Origin: Austropuccinia psidii
Taxonomy: Eukaryota > Basidiomycota > Pucciniomycetes > Pucciniales > Sphaerophragmiaceae
Length of the DNA: 64,000 bases
Assembly (NCBI GenBank): GCA_023105745.1
Contig: JALGQZ010000001.1
Coordinates: forward strand, 66,916,937 to 66,980,936
Direction of reading: 5' to 3'
In this document: in pieces, positions 13,041-25,204 of the stretch
Position numbering within the stretch: position 1 is the first letter of the stretch
How the letters are laid out: each line of letters starts with the position of its first letter
Position numbers and translations under genes: made by a program
The notes under the pieces: generated by a model
The model's database searches: none
The model's input: the letters and a program-made list of their open reading frames with translations, nothing else
Told to the model about the DNA's origin: nothing

Positions 13041-13614
13041 ATAAATATGAGATTTACCTCAAATATAAGAAAGATAAAACATACACCTTTTTCATGATTT
13101 TTTGGGTACATCTGTCTTAAATAAAGCACCTTTCTTGGAAATATGGACTTCTACACCTCCTTCAGATTTTGGACTTTTAATGTATCTCTTAATGATATTA
13201 TCAACAGATGCAATAAATCTGATTGAATAAAATAAAAAAAGAAATTATAAAATCAAAATTATCTTTTATAATCTTAAATATTTCAAGATATTTCTTGATA
13301 TTTTTTTCTTTTTATTAATATGAAGAATATTTTCTTTTCAGAGATAATAATAATAAGTAGCATCTTGAACCCAAAAGTAATTTGGATTAGTGCAAAGAAG
13401 AATTATATAAGATCTTGGATTTTAAAAATCTACATGTAAAAAAATATAAAATTAATCCAAATTAATCAATTAAAAAATATTTTGAAACAATTTCTAAAAT
13501 GGAAAATATTGTTCTTTAAAAAGAAAGAAAGAAATATTAAATTAATTCATCTTGAAACTCAATGATAGTTTAAATAAGGGTTCAAAATTTGTTAAACATT
13601 TCCAGGCCCCCAAA

Positions 13615-14210
13615 TGTAAGCTTTGTCTATGAAACTCTTCATAATATTGCTATTAATGAAGAGAACTATTACTTCTCTTATGAAATATAATAAGTAGATT
13701 TATTATAGCCACAAATAAAGAATTTATTTCTTAATTATTTTTTTTACTTGTTAAATACTAATGGTTACTTTAACAGTAAGAAGGAATTTTCTACTAGAAT
13801 CAATTACAACAAATTTTAAAGATAAAACTTCTTATTAGGATAATTTGGAATTTTTTTAATCAATAATTATCTTTTACAAGATTAATTATTATAAATTCTT
13901 AAATAAAGCTACAAAATAGAGAAAGGAATTAATGTGTACATACATCACTGACTAATAATCCAACAGTACCTTAAGAACATTTGGTAGAGCTATTTGAGAA
14001 ATCAAAATTTGGTTTAAAGCAATAATATACCAATTATACCTATAATAATAATGTAAATAGTAATAATCTTTCATTAGAATTATTCCTAACTTATTACAAA
14101 ATATTTGAAAAACTAAGAATGATTTGATAACTAATCCTTAATTTTGTGGTATTACTTATTTGATTAAACAACTTAATGCTAATAGAATATCTAGAAAAAT
14201 CAGCAATAGT
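13615..14210 (-). repeat. 5' LTR of copy A, first part (split)
   Basis: This starts with TGTAAG, the shared LTR boundary of copies A and B, and is collinear with the first ~540 bp of the copy B LTRs (22705 and 30719). It breaks off at 14210, where the inverted-repeat element begins, and resumes at 20052. Confidence 0.85.
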
Positions 14211-14320
14211 CACCATGAAAAAAAATCTATCCCTACCAGCGGGGGTAGGAGGTCCAACCCAAGTACAACCTGCTTCAAACCTGGGTCCTAACCTTGGCTC
14301 TAACCTTGAAATATTTTTGC
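14211..14320 (+). repeat. Left terminal inverted repeat of the 5.84-kb element
   Basis: Inverted partner of 19943-20048, roughly 75% identical by eye. Matching blocks are CACCATGAAAAAA, CTATC, GGGGTAG, AGGTCCAACC and GGCTCTAAC. The GC-rich core (about 14230-14300) contrasts with the AT-rich surroundings. Confidence 0.82.
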
Positions 14321-15759
14321 AGATAATTTCAGCCACAGCTTTAGACATTAAGAATATTCCTCAATTAAATAGAATATTATGGATTTTACATGAAATTATT
14401 TTGTCTCCTCATACACACCATTGCCATTATTGATTATTTTAAGGGGGTCTTGAATAAAACTTCTCTGTTTAATATCTACTTAGAATATTCATTTGAACTA
14501 AATTTTTCTTTCTAATTGAAAGACTCAACTGACTTCACATGGGCCATCATTTCCAAAATATTATTTTTTGTCTTTTTTTGAATGAAAAACTTCAATGTAT
14601 GAAAGGAAATATTGAAAAAAAATGGAAAATTATCAAACCTATTCTTGCACCATATCATTATTTGTATAATCTTAAAGTTTTGAAATATGTTGAAAGTGGA
14701 ATTACCCAAGGATTAAATTTTTCTTAATAAATGATATTTTTCTTATTACTCATTAATATCCCATATTAATCATGAAAAAATTGTTTCCAAAATTGTTTGA
14801 TACTTAATGTCTAGCCATTACTTCCTGTAAATCAGTAGTAGTAAGCAATTTTCAAAATATTTGTGCACTTTTTTTGATTATTGAAAATATGCATTCAAGT
14901 ATATTCTTACATCTTCATAAGTCTTTTTCAATGTATTGAGAAAACTTCATTATTAAATTTCTTTTCCAATTTAGATGAACAAGTGTTGTTAGATTAATAA
15001 GCTTTTAAACAAATTGGAATGATAATCATGAAATTTAACTTTATTTTTTTAGAAATTCTTAATTTTTGTCTTGAATACCTCATAATTATTAAGATTAAAT
15101 CCCTTCTCTTGAAAATTTCCTATATGCAAATTTGCAAAGAATGGAAGTAGTGAGTTTTTAAAATTCACATTTGTGGTTCAAGCTTTTTCAACTCACACAT
15201 CAGATATTTATTTCCATAAATGTTGATTTCTTCTTTTGAATGTTTCTTAGTTGTTGAAATGTTATTAATTGTAAAACTTCCTTTGGAAATGGTGAAAAAT
15301 AAATACCCTGAGTAACTTTGATTAAAAGGAAAAATAACTTTTTTTTCAGGTTTTGACTTTCCCTTTTTTTTTAAGAACTTGAGCTTCTTATTAAATTTTG
15401 GGTTTTTTATATATTCATGCTGAGTTGTGTTTCAGAAATTAGAAAAAAAACAATTTTTTTTTTCAATTTTTTGCTAATTTTTTTTACTTTTTGTGATTGT
15501 GTCGAAAAAAATTTCATTCTTTTATTTTACAATTTTTGTTTAGTATTTTAGGAAAAAACTCATTTTTAGTTATTTTTTCTTTTCAATTTTTTTTTTCAAA
15601 GGTTTTTCTCAAATGATATGTAATTTTTATTTTTATTTTTTTGGGGGGTGGGTGAAGAAACTCAAAAGCAGTAAAAAAGCACTGATTTGAAGTGCCACAC
15701 CCCCTCAAAAAATAGAAAAAATAAAAAGAAAGAGAAAAAAAAGACAAATAATAACAATA

Positions 15760-16262
15760 ATAACAATAATGAAAATTATTAAAATAATAAAAATAATAAA
15801 AAATAATAAAAATAATGAAAATAATAAAAATAATAAAAATAATAAAAATAATAAAAATAATAAAAATAATAATAAAAATAATGAAAATAATAAAAATAAT
15901 AAAAATACTAAAAATAATAAAAATGATAAAAATAATAAAAATAATCAAAATAATACTAAAAATAATAAAAATAATCAAAATAATGAAAATAATAAAAATA
16001 ATAAAAATAATAAAAATAATAAAAATAATAAAAATAATAAAAATAATAATAAAAATAATGAAAATAATAAAAATAATAAAAATACTAAAAATAATAAAAA
16101 TGATAAAAATAATAAAAATAATCAAAATAATACTAAAAATAATAAAAATAATCAAAATAATGAAAATAATAAAAATAATAAAAATAATAAAAATAATAAA
16201 AATAATAAAAATAATAAAAATAATAAAAATAATAAAAATAATAAAAATAATAAAAAGAAATA
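15760..16262. repeat. 9-bp minisatellite with a 177-bp higher-order duplication
   Basis: A 500-bp array of AAAAATAAT units contains variant units (AAAAATACT, AAAAATGAT, AATCAAAAT) in the same order twice, offset by 177 bp: the AAAAATACTA word occurs at 15901 and again at 16078. A whole block was therefore duplicated after the variants arose. The long open frames on both strands (Lys/Asn repeats on +, Ile/Phe repeats on -) follow from the repeat lacking stops and are not genes. Confidence 0.9.
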
Positions 16263-19200
16263 ATAAAACAAAATAATTCAATTGGAAAGAGAAAATTGAA
16301 AAAATTACAAAATCAATACAGAAAATACAAATTAGGAAATGTTTTTTGATTTTACAATTAAAAAACAATTCAAAAGAAAAGCAAACACAAAATAAAAAAT
16401 TCAAAAAAAATGTAATTGAAAAAACAATAAAATAAGAATAGAAAAATAATTTGAAAAATGAGAAAAGTTGACATAGAATAAAACAGAAATTCTTAGAGAA
16501 TAAAGTAAAATGAAGAATAAAAGCAAGCCAGAAAGGTTTTATAGAATAAGAAATCCATAACCACACCAAAATAACAAACATAAATATTATTGCAATTGTG
16601 TGGATTAAATATGGAAAGATTGCATCAGAAAATTAGATAAAAATTCAGTAAAGAATTGGAATTAAGATGACATAAATTTCGAACTGGTTGAAAATATTGT
16701 ATAAGCATGAGGCAGCATGGCTTTTTCTCAATTATTACATATATAAAAAATAATTAATTTTGATTTAATAAATTACTGTGTGTTAAATGATATTTAATTT
16801 AAAATTTACTTCAAATTTCAGGGTTGTAACTCATAATTCTCAAAAGACATTCAAAAAAGCTCAAGGGCCAAAAATATCACTATTTTCAAAATGATTGACA
16901 ACTTTAAAGCGGATTCTTATTTAAATTATGTCAATAAATGTTTTGTGTGAGTTATTTGAATTAATAAATCCAAAAATACACTTAGCATTTTTTAATTTGG
17001 GGATTTATAACAATAGTAAATCATTAAATAATCCCTTATCCAACTTGTCTCTGACTGGACTACAACCTGGCCAGTGAATATAGGTTGGACAAAGGTTTTA
17101 GCCAGATTTAATTGAAGTTGGGGATAAGTTTCACCCAAAGCTTTGAAGAAACCACAAACCACTCCCAAAACATCTGTAAGAGCCAATTTCTAATATTAGC
17201 ACTTCTGAAGGTATTTTTTTCAATATTTAACAGAAACTATGACCACTCACCAGTTCAATTATCAGTTTATAAGAGAATTTCAAAGTATACTCTGATCTTA
17301 CTTGACTCAGATGGCTGAATAATTTATACTACAAGTCTTTATTGATATAAAACATTTTTATCAGATTATAAAACCTTTTATAGATAAATTTTATGAAATA
17401 TTAACTTCTCAAATTATTTAAAATCTTCCACTTCAAAGGCGCCTTTGATGAATTTTATCTTAATCTCTGACTCTAGATAGAAGAGTGATCATAATTTGAT
17501 AACTATTTTTACTGCGATGAAAAATCAAAAACTGGGTTTGAAATCTGACTTGAATTGGTTTGAGGATTGTTTGTTTCAATAAAGAAAAAACAAAAAATGC
17601 CATAGACTATTATTTTTCCAATTCAGTAACAAAATATTGAAAAAGCAAAATTACTTTCAAGAGAAAGCTAGAAATTTTCTTTTTTGAAACACAATTTTCT
17701 ATGAAACTGTTGTAAATGGTGAACATCTAACTTTTCAGATTCAACTCTTCCATTTTTGAAAAAATTATTGGCAAAAATGTTGGAATGATGGAATAAAATA
17801 ATATGGGTTTTTGACATGTTTAAGTCTTGCATATATATGTGCTTAATCCATAGTTGATGAAAAAAGCTCAAATCAAAATCTAGTACAAACTTAGAATCCA
17901 GAAAGATACATAAATTTATATATGGATGAAGTATGAAAATTCTGATTAAGATTACTAGCTTAAAGTAATAATTCAAAACCCTCAACAGGACTGTAACACT
18001 AGAATATTCTCCTCAAGTTCCCTTTTCAGGTTATTCAGAGATTTAGTACTATCTTTTCTAGAGACCAAAAATTCTATATGAATATTTGAATATTTGAATT
18101 GATAATCTTGAATATATTCTTTATTTCTCAAATGAAAGAGCAAAATATATATAAGGCTGTCTGCTTATAAGCTATGCTTGAAGGGAGTCTATCCTTTAAA
18201 ATATCTTGGAGGTGGATTCATGCAAGAATAAGATGCTGGAGACTTTAGGTTTCAGAAATAAATGTCATGTGAAAGCTTGTTGAAATTTAGGAGTTTGCTG
18301 GGCTTATCAGAAGATATCAGTTTATCCACAAATTTGATTTTATTATATTAATCCAAATATAGTCCCTGAAGGTTTTGTTAAATGACAATCATGAATGAAT
18401 CTTATATAAAAACTTATGAATTTGAGGGGGATTTTCAAAATTAATCATATTATTCACATAAATAAAAGTGGTATTTGTATTTGATTATTATTAGGAAGCT
18501 CTTTATCTGGTTCTAAAAATTCATAACATTAATTACATGTGCATAATGGCAAATTGATTTTATGAATAGCATTAATTCTTATTGTACCCAATGAGACAAG
18601 AATATTCATATACAATTAAGTATATGTTTCCAAAGAAGTTTTGGTGCTTGACTAATTTTCTTCAAAGATTGAAGATTATAATTGTGCATCATGAATCATC
18701 ACCATGGTAATGAAGTTATTATTACCACAGGAATGGAAATATAAAATAGATTTCAAGCTCAATTTCAAGGATTATTTTCAAAAAAATAATTTTATTAGAA
18801 AAAATAATTATGTTAATATCTAAGACTCATATCATGAGGAATAATTCTTATTTAAATATTTACTCAACTCATTTGATTTTTAAGGCTTTACAAAACCTTG
18901 GATATTTGTTCCTTATTTTCATACTATGGAATTGTATTAAATACCTTAAATCCAAGGAAAATTATCTTTGATATGCAGAATTGCAACCTTTACATGTAAA
19001 ATCAAATTTTTTAATTGGTATTTTGATGGAGAGTTAGTAATTATTTAACATGTTTCTTATTTGAAAAATCCTTTATAGGGGTGCTAAATTTTCTCTCAAA
19101 AATAAGAAAATATTGAGAGCCTGAGCTAAATTTCATTGACCCACAACAGTAGCATAGGATTAATTCCTCTTTGAATAATATCCTTTGTATGAAATACATA

Positions 19201-19517
19201 ATATTCAATAATATATTTCTATCAAGTTGTTTTTGCAAATTTTTGGATACATTGAATGTTATGTAATATGGCAAGAAATACATTTTTGGTCAGCAGAGAT
19301 CTCAGGTCTTTTCTATCTTGGGGAAAAGTTGTGAGATTTAGTTAATTTTGAATTTTGGGAAAATTGGAATTATACTTGGTTTCAAGTTTGAAAAGAATAT
19401 ATTACATTTCCAGGATAATAGAGAAAAATACTAGGTAAATTCTTTTGAATCTTATATTCACAAGAAAATTTCCAAAGTCATTCCCAAAGCATAAAGAAGG
19501 ACATGATATATCTTAAT

Positions 19518-19876
19518 TTGTTTTTGATTTCCGGAAATCAAGATTAATTCAGCTTTTAGGAGAAAATAATAATTAAACATATGAATTTTTCTGTTTTTTT
19601 GAGTGAGTTAAAAAAATGATTATGGGTAATTTTTTGAAGAGATATATTTTGATGTAAAGATTTTCAACATCAGAAATATTGAGGTCTGAAAAATGAACCT
19701 TCAGAGAAAGAAAATACATGAAAGGAAGGGTATGATAGCAGATGAGGAAAGTGGGTATTTTGATTTTGAGAATTGTAAGAAAAACATCATGACTAATGGC
19801 TTCATATTCTTTTCAAAGCTTTTAATTTTTATTTCAAAGAATTTTGTGGAAAAAAAATTGTTTTTGATTTCCGGAA
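19518..19876. repeat. Direct repeat near the right end of the 5.84-kb element
   Basis: A 19-bp word, TTGTTTTTGATTTCCGGAA, occurs at 19518-19536 and again at 19858-19876, 340 bp apart and in the same orientation. The bases after each copy are weakly similar, so an old ~340-bp duplication is possible. Confidence 0.6.
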
Positions 19877-19942
19877 TTTAAATAATTAAATTAACTTTGT
19901 GAATTATTTCTTAATCTTGAAGAGCCATCTTGGAAAATTACC

Positions 19943-20048
19943 AAATATGAATAGAAAGTTAGAGCCCAGTATGAAGCAAGTTGGAAGCTGGGTTGGACCT
20001 AGGTTGGACCTGCTACCCCTACAGGAGGAGATAGCTTTTTTCATGGTG
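19943..20048 (-). repeat. Right terminal inverted repeat of the 5.84-kb element
   Basis: Reverse-complement partner of 14211-14320, ending TTTTTTCATGGTG just before the AGT target duplication. It contains a short internal direct repeat of the GGTTGGACCT word that the left copy lacks in the same form. Confidence 0.82.
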
Positions 20049-20051
20049 AGT

Positions 20052-21387
20052 AGGCTTGTTTTAGGTCTAAAACAGCTCATAGAGACATACCATTAAGAAA
20101 ACTTAAAAAAACGTGGGTGAGGAACCAGTTAAAAATTTCCATTTATTTATTAAATAAATTGTAACCACATAAAATTATCATAGTTACTTAATAAAATCAT
20201 ATCACATGAATACCAACCCATTTATGGTTAAGAATTAAAAGATTTGTAACCATAAGTCTCCTTTTATTCAAAAATAAGTGTTATTTTCTAAAAGTTATTA
20301 ATGTTATTGGAAATTTCATCACAGGTTGTATTTTCTGCCAATTTTTTCAAGATTCAGTGTTTCACATGAAATCATCAAATATGGAATGTAAGTAAACCTT
20401 TGAATTTGAACTAAAAATTCATAATTATTCTTTTTTTAGTGTGTATTATACAATTTTCCATTTGTCCTGAAATTTGCAGAAGCATGAATTAGCAATTGTA
20501 TTTCTCATGAATTCTTGAGGCTTTACCTCACTTTCTATGTGGTATTAGAAAATAGCATAGTGACAGCTGGATTCCATGAGGTAGTTCCAAGGATACTAGT
20601 CTCAAAAGACTTTTAATTACTATTATTCAAGTTTTTTCATGGAAACTAATTAATAATGGACATTGCTACAGGATTCAGGGTTTCTCATTACCTCCTTGTC
20701 ATGTCAAAATAGCATCTTATTTGCTATTTTGACACAATTTAATGGGATTTTAATTTGGTAACAAGGTTCCCAAAATAATTTGATAGATAAATTGTGTTAA
20801 TATAATCAATGGATACAATGTTTTGAGAAGTTCATTCCTCAGAGGCCTCAGAAGCTGGGTGATCTGGCTCTCTTTGATCTCTTTTGTCCCACTTAGCTAT
20901 TTTCATGTCAAAAATAGTAATTAAGGCTACAAGACTGATATCCACTGTATGTGTACCAAAGCTGTATGTAATAATAAAGTGATTGTAAGTTCCATATAGA
21001 TTAGTAACATTATCCTAGTGTATATGTAACATATTATTTCTCTCAATCCCATTATATTGGCATAAAAAGGTTAAAAAAACATTTTCACAATTTTTTTCTG
21101 TGGTATTGATGATGAGGTGTTGAATTGTTTTCATATTACCACCTCATAGTATTAACATAAGTTTCTTTTACCTAGGGAGTTACCCCAAGTAAATTTATGG
21201 TGAAATCCAAATGTGGCTCTCAATGCATGGATTTACTTACTCACAAAAAAGTTATGAATATTTTTCTACATGAAAAATAATTAATTCAATATATATAAAT
21301 TACTTGTGGGTTCTGTATATTCCAATAGTTATTCTGATATTATTTGTGGCCTTTTTTGGGTATGTAAAATATACCACAAGCCTCACA
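20052..21387 (-). repeat. 5' LTR of copy A, second part
   Basis: This continues the LTR broken at 14210. It aligns with copy B LTRs from the AACAGCTCA word (20073, cf. 23267) to the terminus CCTCACA at 21387. The two parts sum to about 1.93 kb, close to the 1.85-1.87 kb of the intact LTRs in copy B. Confidence 0.85.
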
Positions 21388-22499
21388 TTAACTACTTATG
21401 AAATTTTGTTTTTAGATATCATTGTTAGATACTATATTTTAAATTGAATCTTTTATCTCTATCAATAATTATTCCAAATAAGCCCTTTTTGTAGAGATTC
21501 TTTCCCCTCTTAAATTACTCTTGATTTCTTTAGGATTAGTGCTATTGTTTTCAAAGTAATAAATATCTATAATATGATTTTTATTCCAACAAAATCAAAT
21601 GAATATTTTGGAATTCCTCTGTTGGAAAATAATTAAAAATATTATTCCTCATTAATTTTAATTGATAAAATATTTGAGAAGTAAATGACCCCTTTTTCTC
21701 AAAATAAACATTCACATCAGAGCCTTAAGAATAATTTTCTGAATTATTTCAGAAAGAATCTATAGATAATTTCCACTACCAATAATTAATACCTTTCTTT
21801 ACTAAAAATTGCCATTTTACGCGGCAAAAGAGCTTTCCCTTAACTTATATACTTAAATAACTTGCTAGCTGTTTCTTTTCAAATATATTCTTCATATTCC
21901 TCACCAGAATTTGAAAAATCTTTCTTACATGTTTCCTGAGGATTGTTTTGTAAGATGATGGGAATTTACTCTAAATTCCATTGATTTTTTTTCTATTTTA
22001 GAAGTCATTTCAATTAATTAAATATATATTCAGTGAATATTCATATTTAAAACAAATCTGTCTGACAGAAAAAATTCTTTGTTAAAATTTCAGGAGGATT
22101 TATTTTTTCTTTGGTTTAGGTGGAATATAAAACTAGGTGAAAGGATTTCATGTGTGGAACTTTTTTTTGATGAAGACTCCTTGTTTTTTTTACCTAATCT
22201 TTTTATCTTATATTAAGAATTAATATTTAGAAATATCACATTTTTTTCACAGGTTTTATTGAAATTATAACCAATTCAGTCCACATAGTTACTATCTTTA
22301 TTATAATCTGTGATCTTACCATATATATTCTCATATTCAATAGTCTGAATATTTCAAAATTTAATCTGAAAGAGCTTAAATAAAATATTTTCAAATTGGA
22401 TGAATGAGGAGACAAAATTTAAGAACATTTCTTTACAAATTCCTCAGAAATATTTCTTATGAAGAAATCTGTAAAATCACACTACTGGAACCAAGGAAG
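21388..22499. other. Spacer between copy A and the second inverted-repeat element
   Basis: AT-rich DNA without recognisable coding sequence. It begins directly after the LTR A terminus; its first five bases (TTAAC) would be one half of copy A's target duplication, but the partner is lost with the missing 3' end. Confidence 0.5.
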
Positions 22500-22535
22500 T
22501 TTTTGATGTAACTGGCTGGCCAGTGATGTAACATA
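22500..22535 (+). repeat. Left terminal inverted repeat of the second element
   Basis: Contains the 9-bp word TGATGTAAC twice (22504-22512 and 22524-22532) around TGGCTGGCCAG. The partner at 38376-38411 differs at two of 36 positions. Confidence 0.75.
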
Positions 22536-22615
22536 GATTCAATCTCCCCTAGAAGAAGAATATATAAGATCTGATATTTCAAATTAAATTAACAGATATA
22601 ATCATTTCATAACCA

Positions 22616-22704
22616 TGGGATCCCATTTGTATTACTGGGATATAGTCATTATCTCACTAGAATATCCTAATTGAATAGGTAGGATATTTTTACAAGAAAC
22701 CTGG
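22616..22704. repeat. Left subterminal ~22-bp repeats
   Basis: Successive words GGGATCCC, GGGATATAG, GAATATCC and GGATATTT fall about 22-23 bp apart. The array is cut at 22704 by copy B and continues after it at 32593 (AATATTCTCATGATATA). Confidence 0.6.
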
Positions 22705-24553
22705 TGTAAAATGTGTCTATGAAAATTTTGAGAATATTACTATTAGTAAACAGTACTATGACCTTTCTTATTAAATATAATAATAAAAATTATTATAGCC
22801 ACAATTAAATAAATAATCAATTATTTATTCCTTTTACTTGTTATACACTACTAGTGATTATAACAGTAAGCAGTAATTGTCTACAAGAATCAATTACAAG
22901 AGGTATATAATAATGAAACTTCTTTATTAAAATAATGGAATAATTTTAACATATAATTATCTTTTTAAAGAATAATTATAAACATAATTCTTGAAGAAAA
23001 ATAATACTAGAGAAAAACTTGAACAATTAATTGAAACCACTCACTAATACTCCAATGAACCTTGGGAAGAATTTTTTAGAAATATTTTATGGATAAATTG
23101 TAAATTCAAAGGATAAGAATTTGATTTATTGTGAAATATTAAAACACTTAAGAAAGATATTTAACTACTACTTACTTGTTGGTAATAATGTTATAATTGG
23201 ATAATAAGATGATTTAGAAAAAACAGAAAGAAGAGGCCTCTTTTATGTCAACAACAGCTCACAGAGAAATTACATTGAGAAAACTGAAAACCCAGTGAGT
23301 GAGAAAGCAATAATACTTTTTGTATTAATGATTGCATCATCTGTTGTTGCATAAGATTATCATAATTGCTTAATTAAGGCTTTTACATTACTACCAGCCC
23401 ATTTAATTTCAAGAATAAAATAAATAAAAGCTGTAAATATTCTTTTATTTCAAAATAAACATTCATTGCTCAAATTTATCAATGTTTTTGGAAATTTCAT
23501 CACAGGTTGTATTTTCTGTGAATTTTTGAAGATTCAGTGTTTCACATGGAATCAGCAAAAATGGACTGTAAGTAAAGCTTTTTATTTTTCTTATTAAACT
23601 GTAATTATATTTGGTCTATTTATGGATCAAACTTTCCCTAATTGGTCCTAAAGGTTTCAGAGCAATTCATAAATAATTGTATTTTTAATAGACTTTTGAA
23701 GTTTTTATCTTATTTCTATGTAGAATTGAAAATGGCACATTATAGCAGGTTGCTGTGAGGTAAATAAATGGATACTAGTACAAAAATAACGTTAATAAAT
23801 CTTTTAAGGTTTATCCATGGAAAATAATTAAGAATTGACTTTTTTAAAGGAGTATAAGCTGCTCTTTACCTCATTGTCATGTCAAAATAGCAGCTTATTT
23901 TGCAATTTTCTTATGATTTAATGATATTTTAACTTGGAAACAAAGTTCTCAAAAGGCTTTAATATACTAATTGGGCCATTATCGGCCATGGATCAAAGCT
24001 TTGGAGCTATCAACTCCTCAGAGGCTGCAGAAGCTGGGTACCCTGGCTCTCTTTGATGTCTTTTGTCCCCCTTAGCTATTTTCATGTCAAAAACAGTAAT
24101 TCAGGCTTAAATACTGATATCCACTATGAGTGTACCAAAGCTGTATGTATTAATACCATGTTCTTAAGTGCCAAAAACATGCATAACACTTATTTTGGTG
24201 TATATGTAACATGGTATTTCTCACATTCCCATCATTTTGGTGTGAAATTGATAAAAACAAAAAAATTCACAATTATTTTATGTGGTATTAAAATATTTTC
24301 CATATTACCACCTCATAGAGATAATTTAAGCTTATTCACTCTGTGGAGCTACCCTAGGTAAATTGTTTTGTAGAATCCAAATCTGGTCTTAAATCCATGA
24401 ATTTACTTACAAAAAAGTTATTCATCTTTTGTGAAATGAAAAATGATTAATTCTTGAATATATGTATGAATTATGTGTTATGCATAGTTCAGAATTTATT
24501 TTAAAGATAATTGTGGCCTATGTGGGTATGTAAAATATACCTCAAGGCTCACA
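22705..24553 (-). repeat. 3' LTR of copy B (left)
   Basis: 1849 bp. On the - strand it reads TGTGAGCC...TTTTACA, bounded by the purine tract on its internal side and CCTGG outside. It shares its first and last bases with the LTRs of copy C, so A, B and C are related lineages. Confidence 0.92.
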
Positions 24554-24566
24554 TTCCCTCTCACCA
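24554..24566 (-). other. Polypurine tract, copy B
   Basis: On the - strand GGTGAGAGGGAA directly precedes the 3' LTR start TGTGAGCC. Copy C has GGGGGAGGGAA in the same place. This would prime plus-strand DNA synthesis. Confidence 0.75.
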
Positions 24567-24689
24567 AAAAATCAAATTGTACCACAATTTTATTAATAAT
24601 ATTAAGAAGAAAAAAGGCCCCAAAGGGGGTTAATTTCCATTTTCCAACCTCTTTAAACTACTCAGATTAAGTAATTTAAAGCACACTTA

Positions 24690-25204
24690 TATACATATTC
24701 AGGCTTTTAGCCTTCTCTCATGTCCAAATATTCTCAATAGTTCATCTGGTTCAGGTATCTCTGATTCTTCCAGCCATTCATCTTAATGTACTGGATTTCT
24801 ACAACTGAAAAGATATTCTCTTTGATTTTTAACCCTAAGTCTCCTTTCTTTAATGACTATCTTTATCTTTTTTCTTCACTCTGTTCCATTGGTGGTCCAG
24901 TTAAAGGAGAGGGGTTCCTTAAAGGAAAAAATACTTAATCAGCTGGTTGATAATGTTTTATCAAGCTGACTGGGAAGGTGGGGTGTTTATTTTCCAATTC
25001 ACCACTCAAATCCACTTGAACTTCATTGGTTCTATGTAAGTAAACAATAGAAAAAGGTCCTACATAAGAGTCTTTGAGTTTCTTTGGGCCTTTGATATTA
25101 TTAAAATTCAAGTTTGAATCTAGAACTAAGCTCCCTACTTTGAAGTCTGGTACTTTATGACTCTTGTCCCACTTCTGTTTTTCATGGTCAAAAGCAAGAT
25201 TCAT
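24690..25204 (-). pseudogene. Integrase C-terminus and chromodomain-like tail, copy B
   Basis: The open part (24935-25204) carries DFKVGSLVLDSNLNFNN, a KKLKDSYVGPF segment and a KHPTFPVSLIKHY segment, the usual end of Ty3/gypsy integrases. Downstream, a tail with DEWLEESEIPEPDELL aligns with the chromodomain-like end of copy C. In the family this tail can steer integration to chromatin. At least one stop separates the two parts. Confidence 0.8.

Larger units (their letters stand above)
9440..13614 (-). mobile_element. Ty3/gypsy copy A, truncated and decayed internal region
   Basis: This is the internal part of an LTR retrotransposon on the - strand. It aligns with copy B from the gag N-terminus (13040) through the zinc-knuckle region (about 11200) to the reverse transcriptase and its connection domain (9480-9980). 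Similarity fades near 9440, and the rest of pol and the 3' LTR are missing. The primer-binding region next to the LTR at 13614 reads TTTGGGGGCC on the - strand, matching copies B and C. Frames are broken throughout, so no protein can be made. Confidence 0.85.
14211..20048. mobile_element. 5.84-kb terminal-inverted-repeat element nested in LTR A
   Basis: Three observations define it. The ends are inverted copies of each other for about 105 bp, both starting CACCATGAAAAAA. The 3 bp outside each end are AGT (14208-14210 and 20049-20051). Deleting the insert plus one AGT restores gap-free alignment with the intact LTR at 23203-23219. A 3-bp duplication with ends starting CAC recalls CACTA/EnSpm elements, and PIF-Harbinger elements also duplicate 3 bp, so the superfamily is open. 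The interior holds a minisatellite and AT-rich DNA. I recognise no transposase, so the copy is non-autonomous or decayed. Confidence 0.82.

Noticed and set aside
14512..14727. Overlapping 62- and 65-codon frames inside the 5.84-kb element as transposase remnants
   Set aside because: No catalytic motif or family resemblance could be seen on either strand; too short to call.
15583..16581. Long open frames on both strands (332 codons on -, 164 and 153 on +)
   Set aside because: They are translations of the AAAAATAAT minisatellite (Ile/Phe or Lys/Asn repeats). Absence of stops comes from the repeat unit; there is no start context or non-repeat domain.
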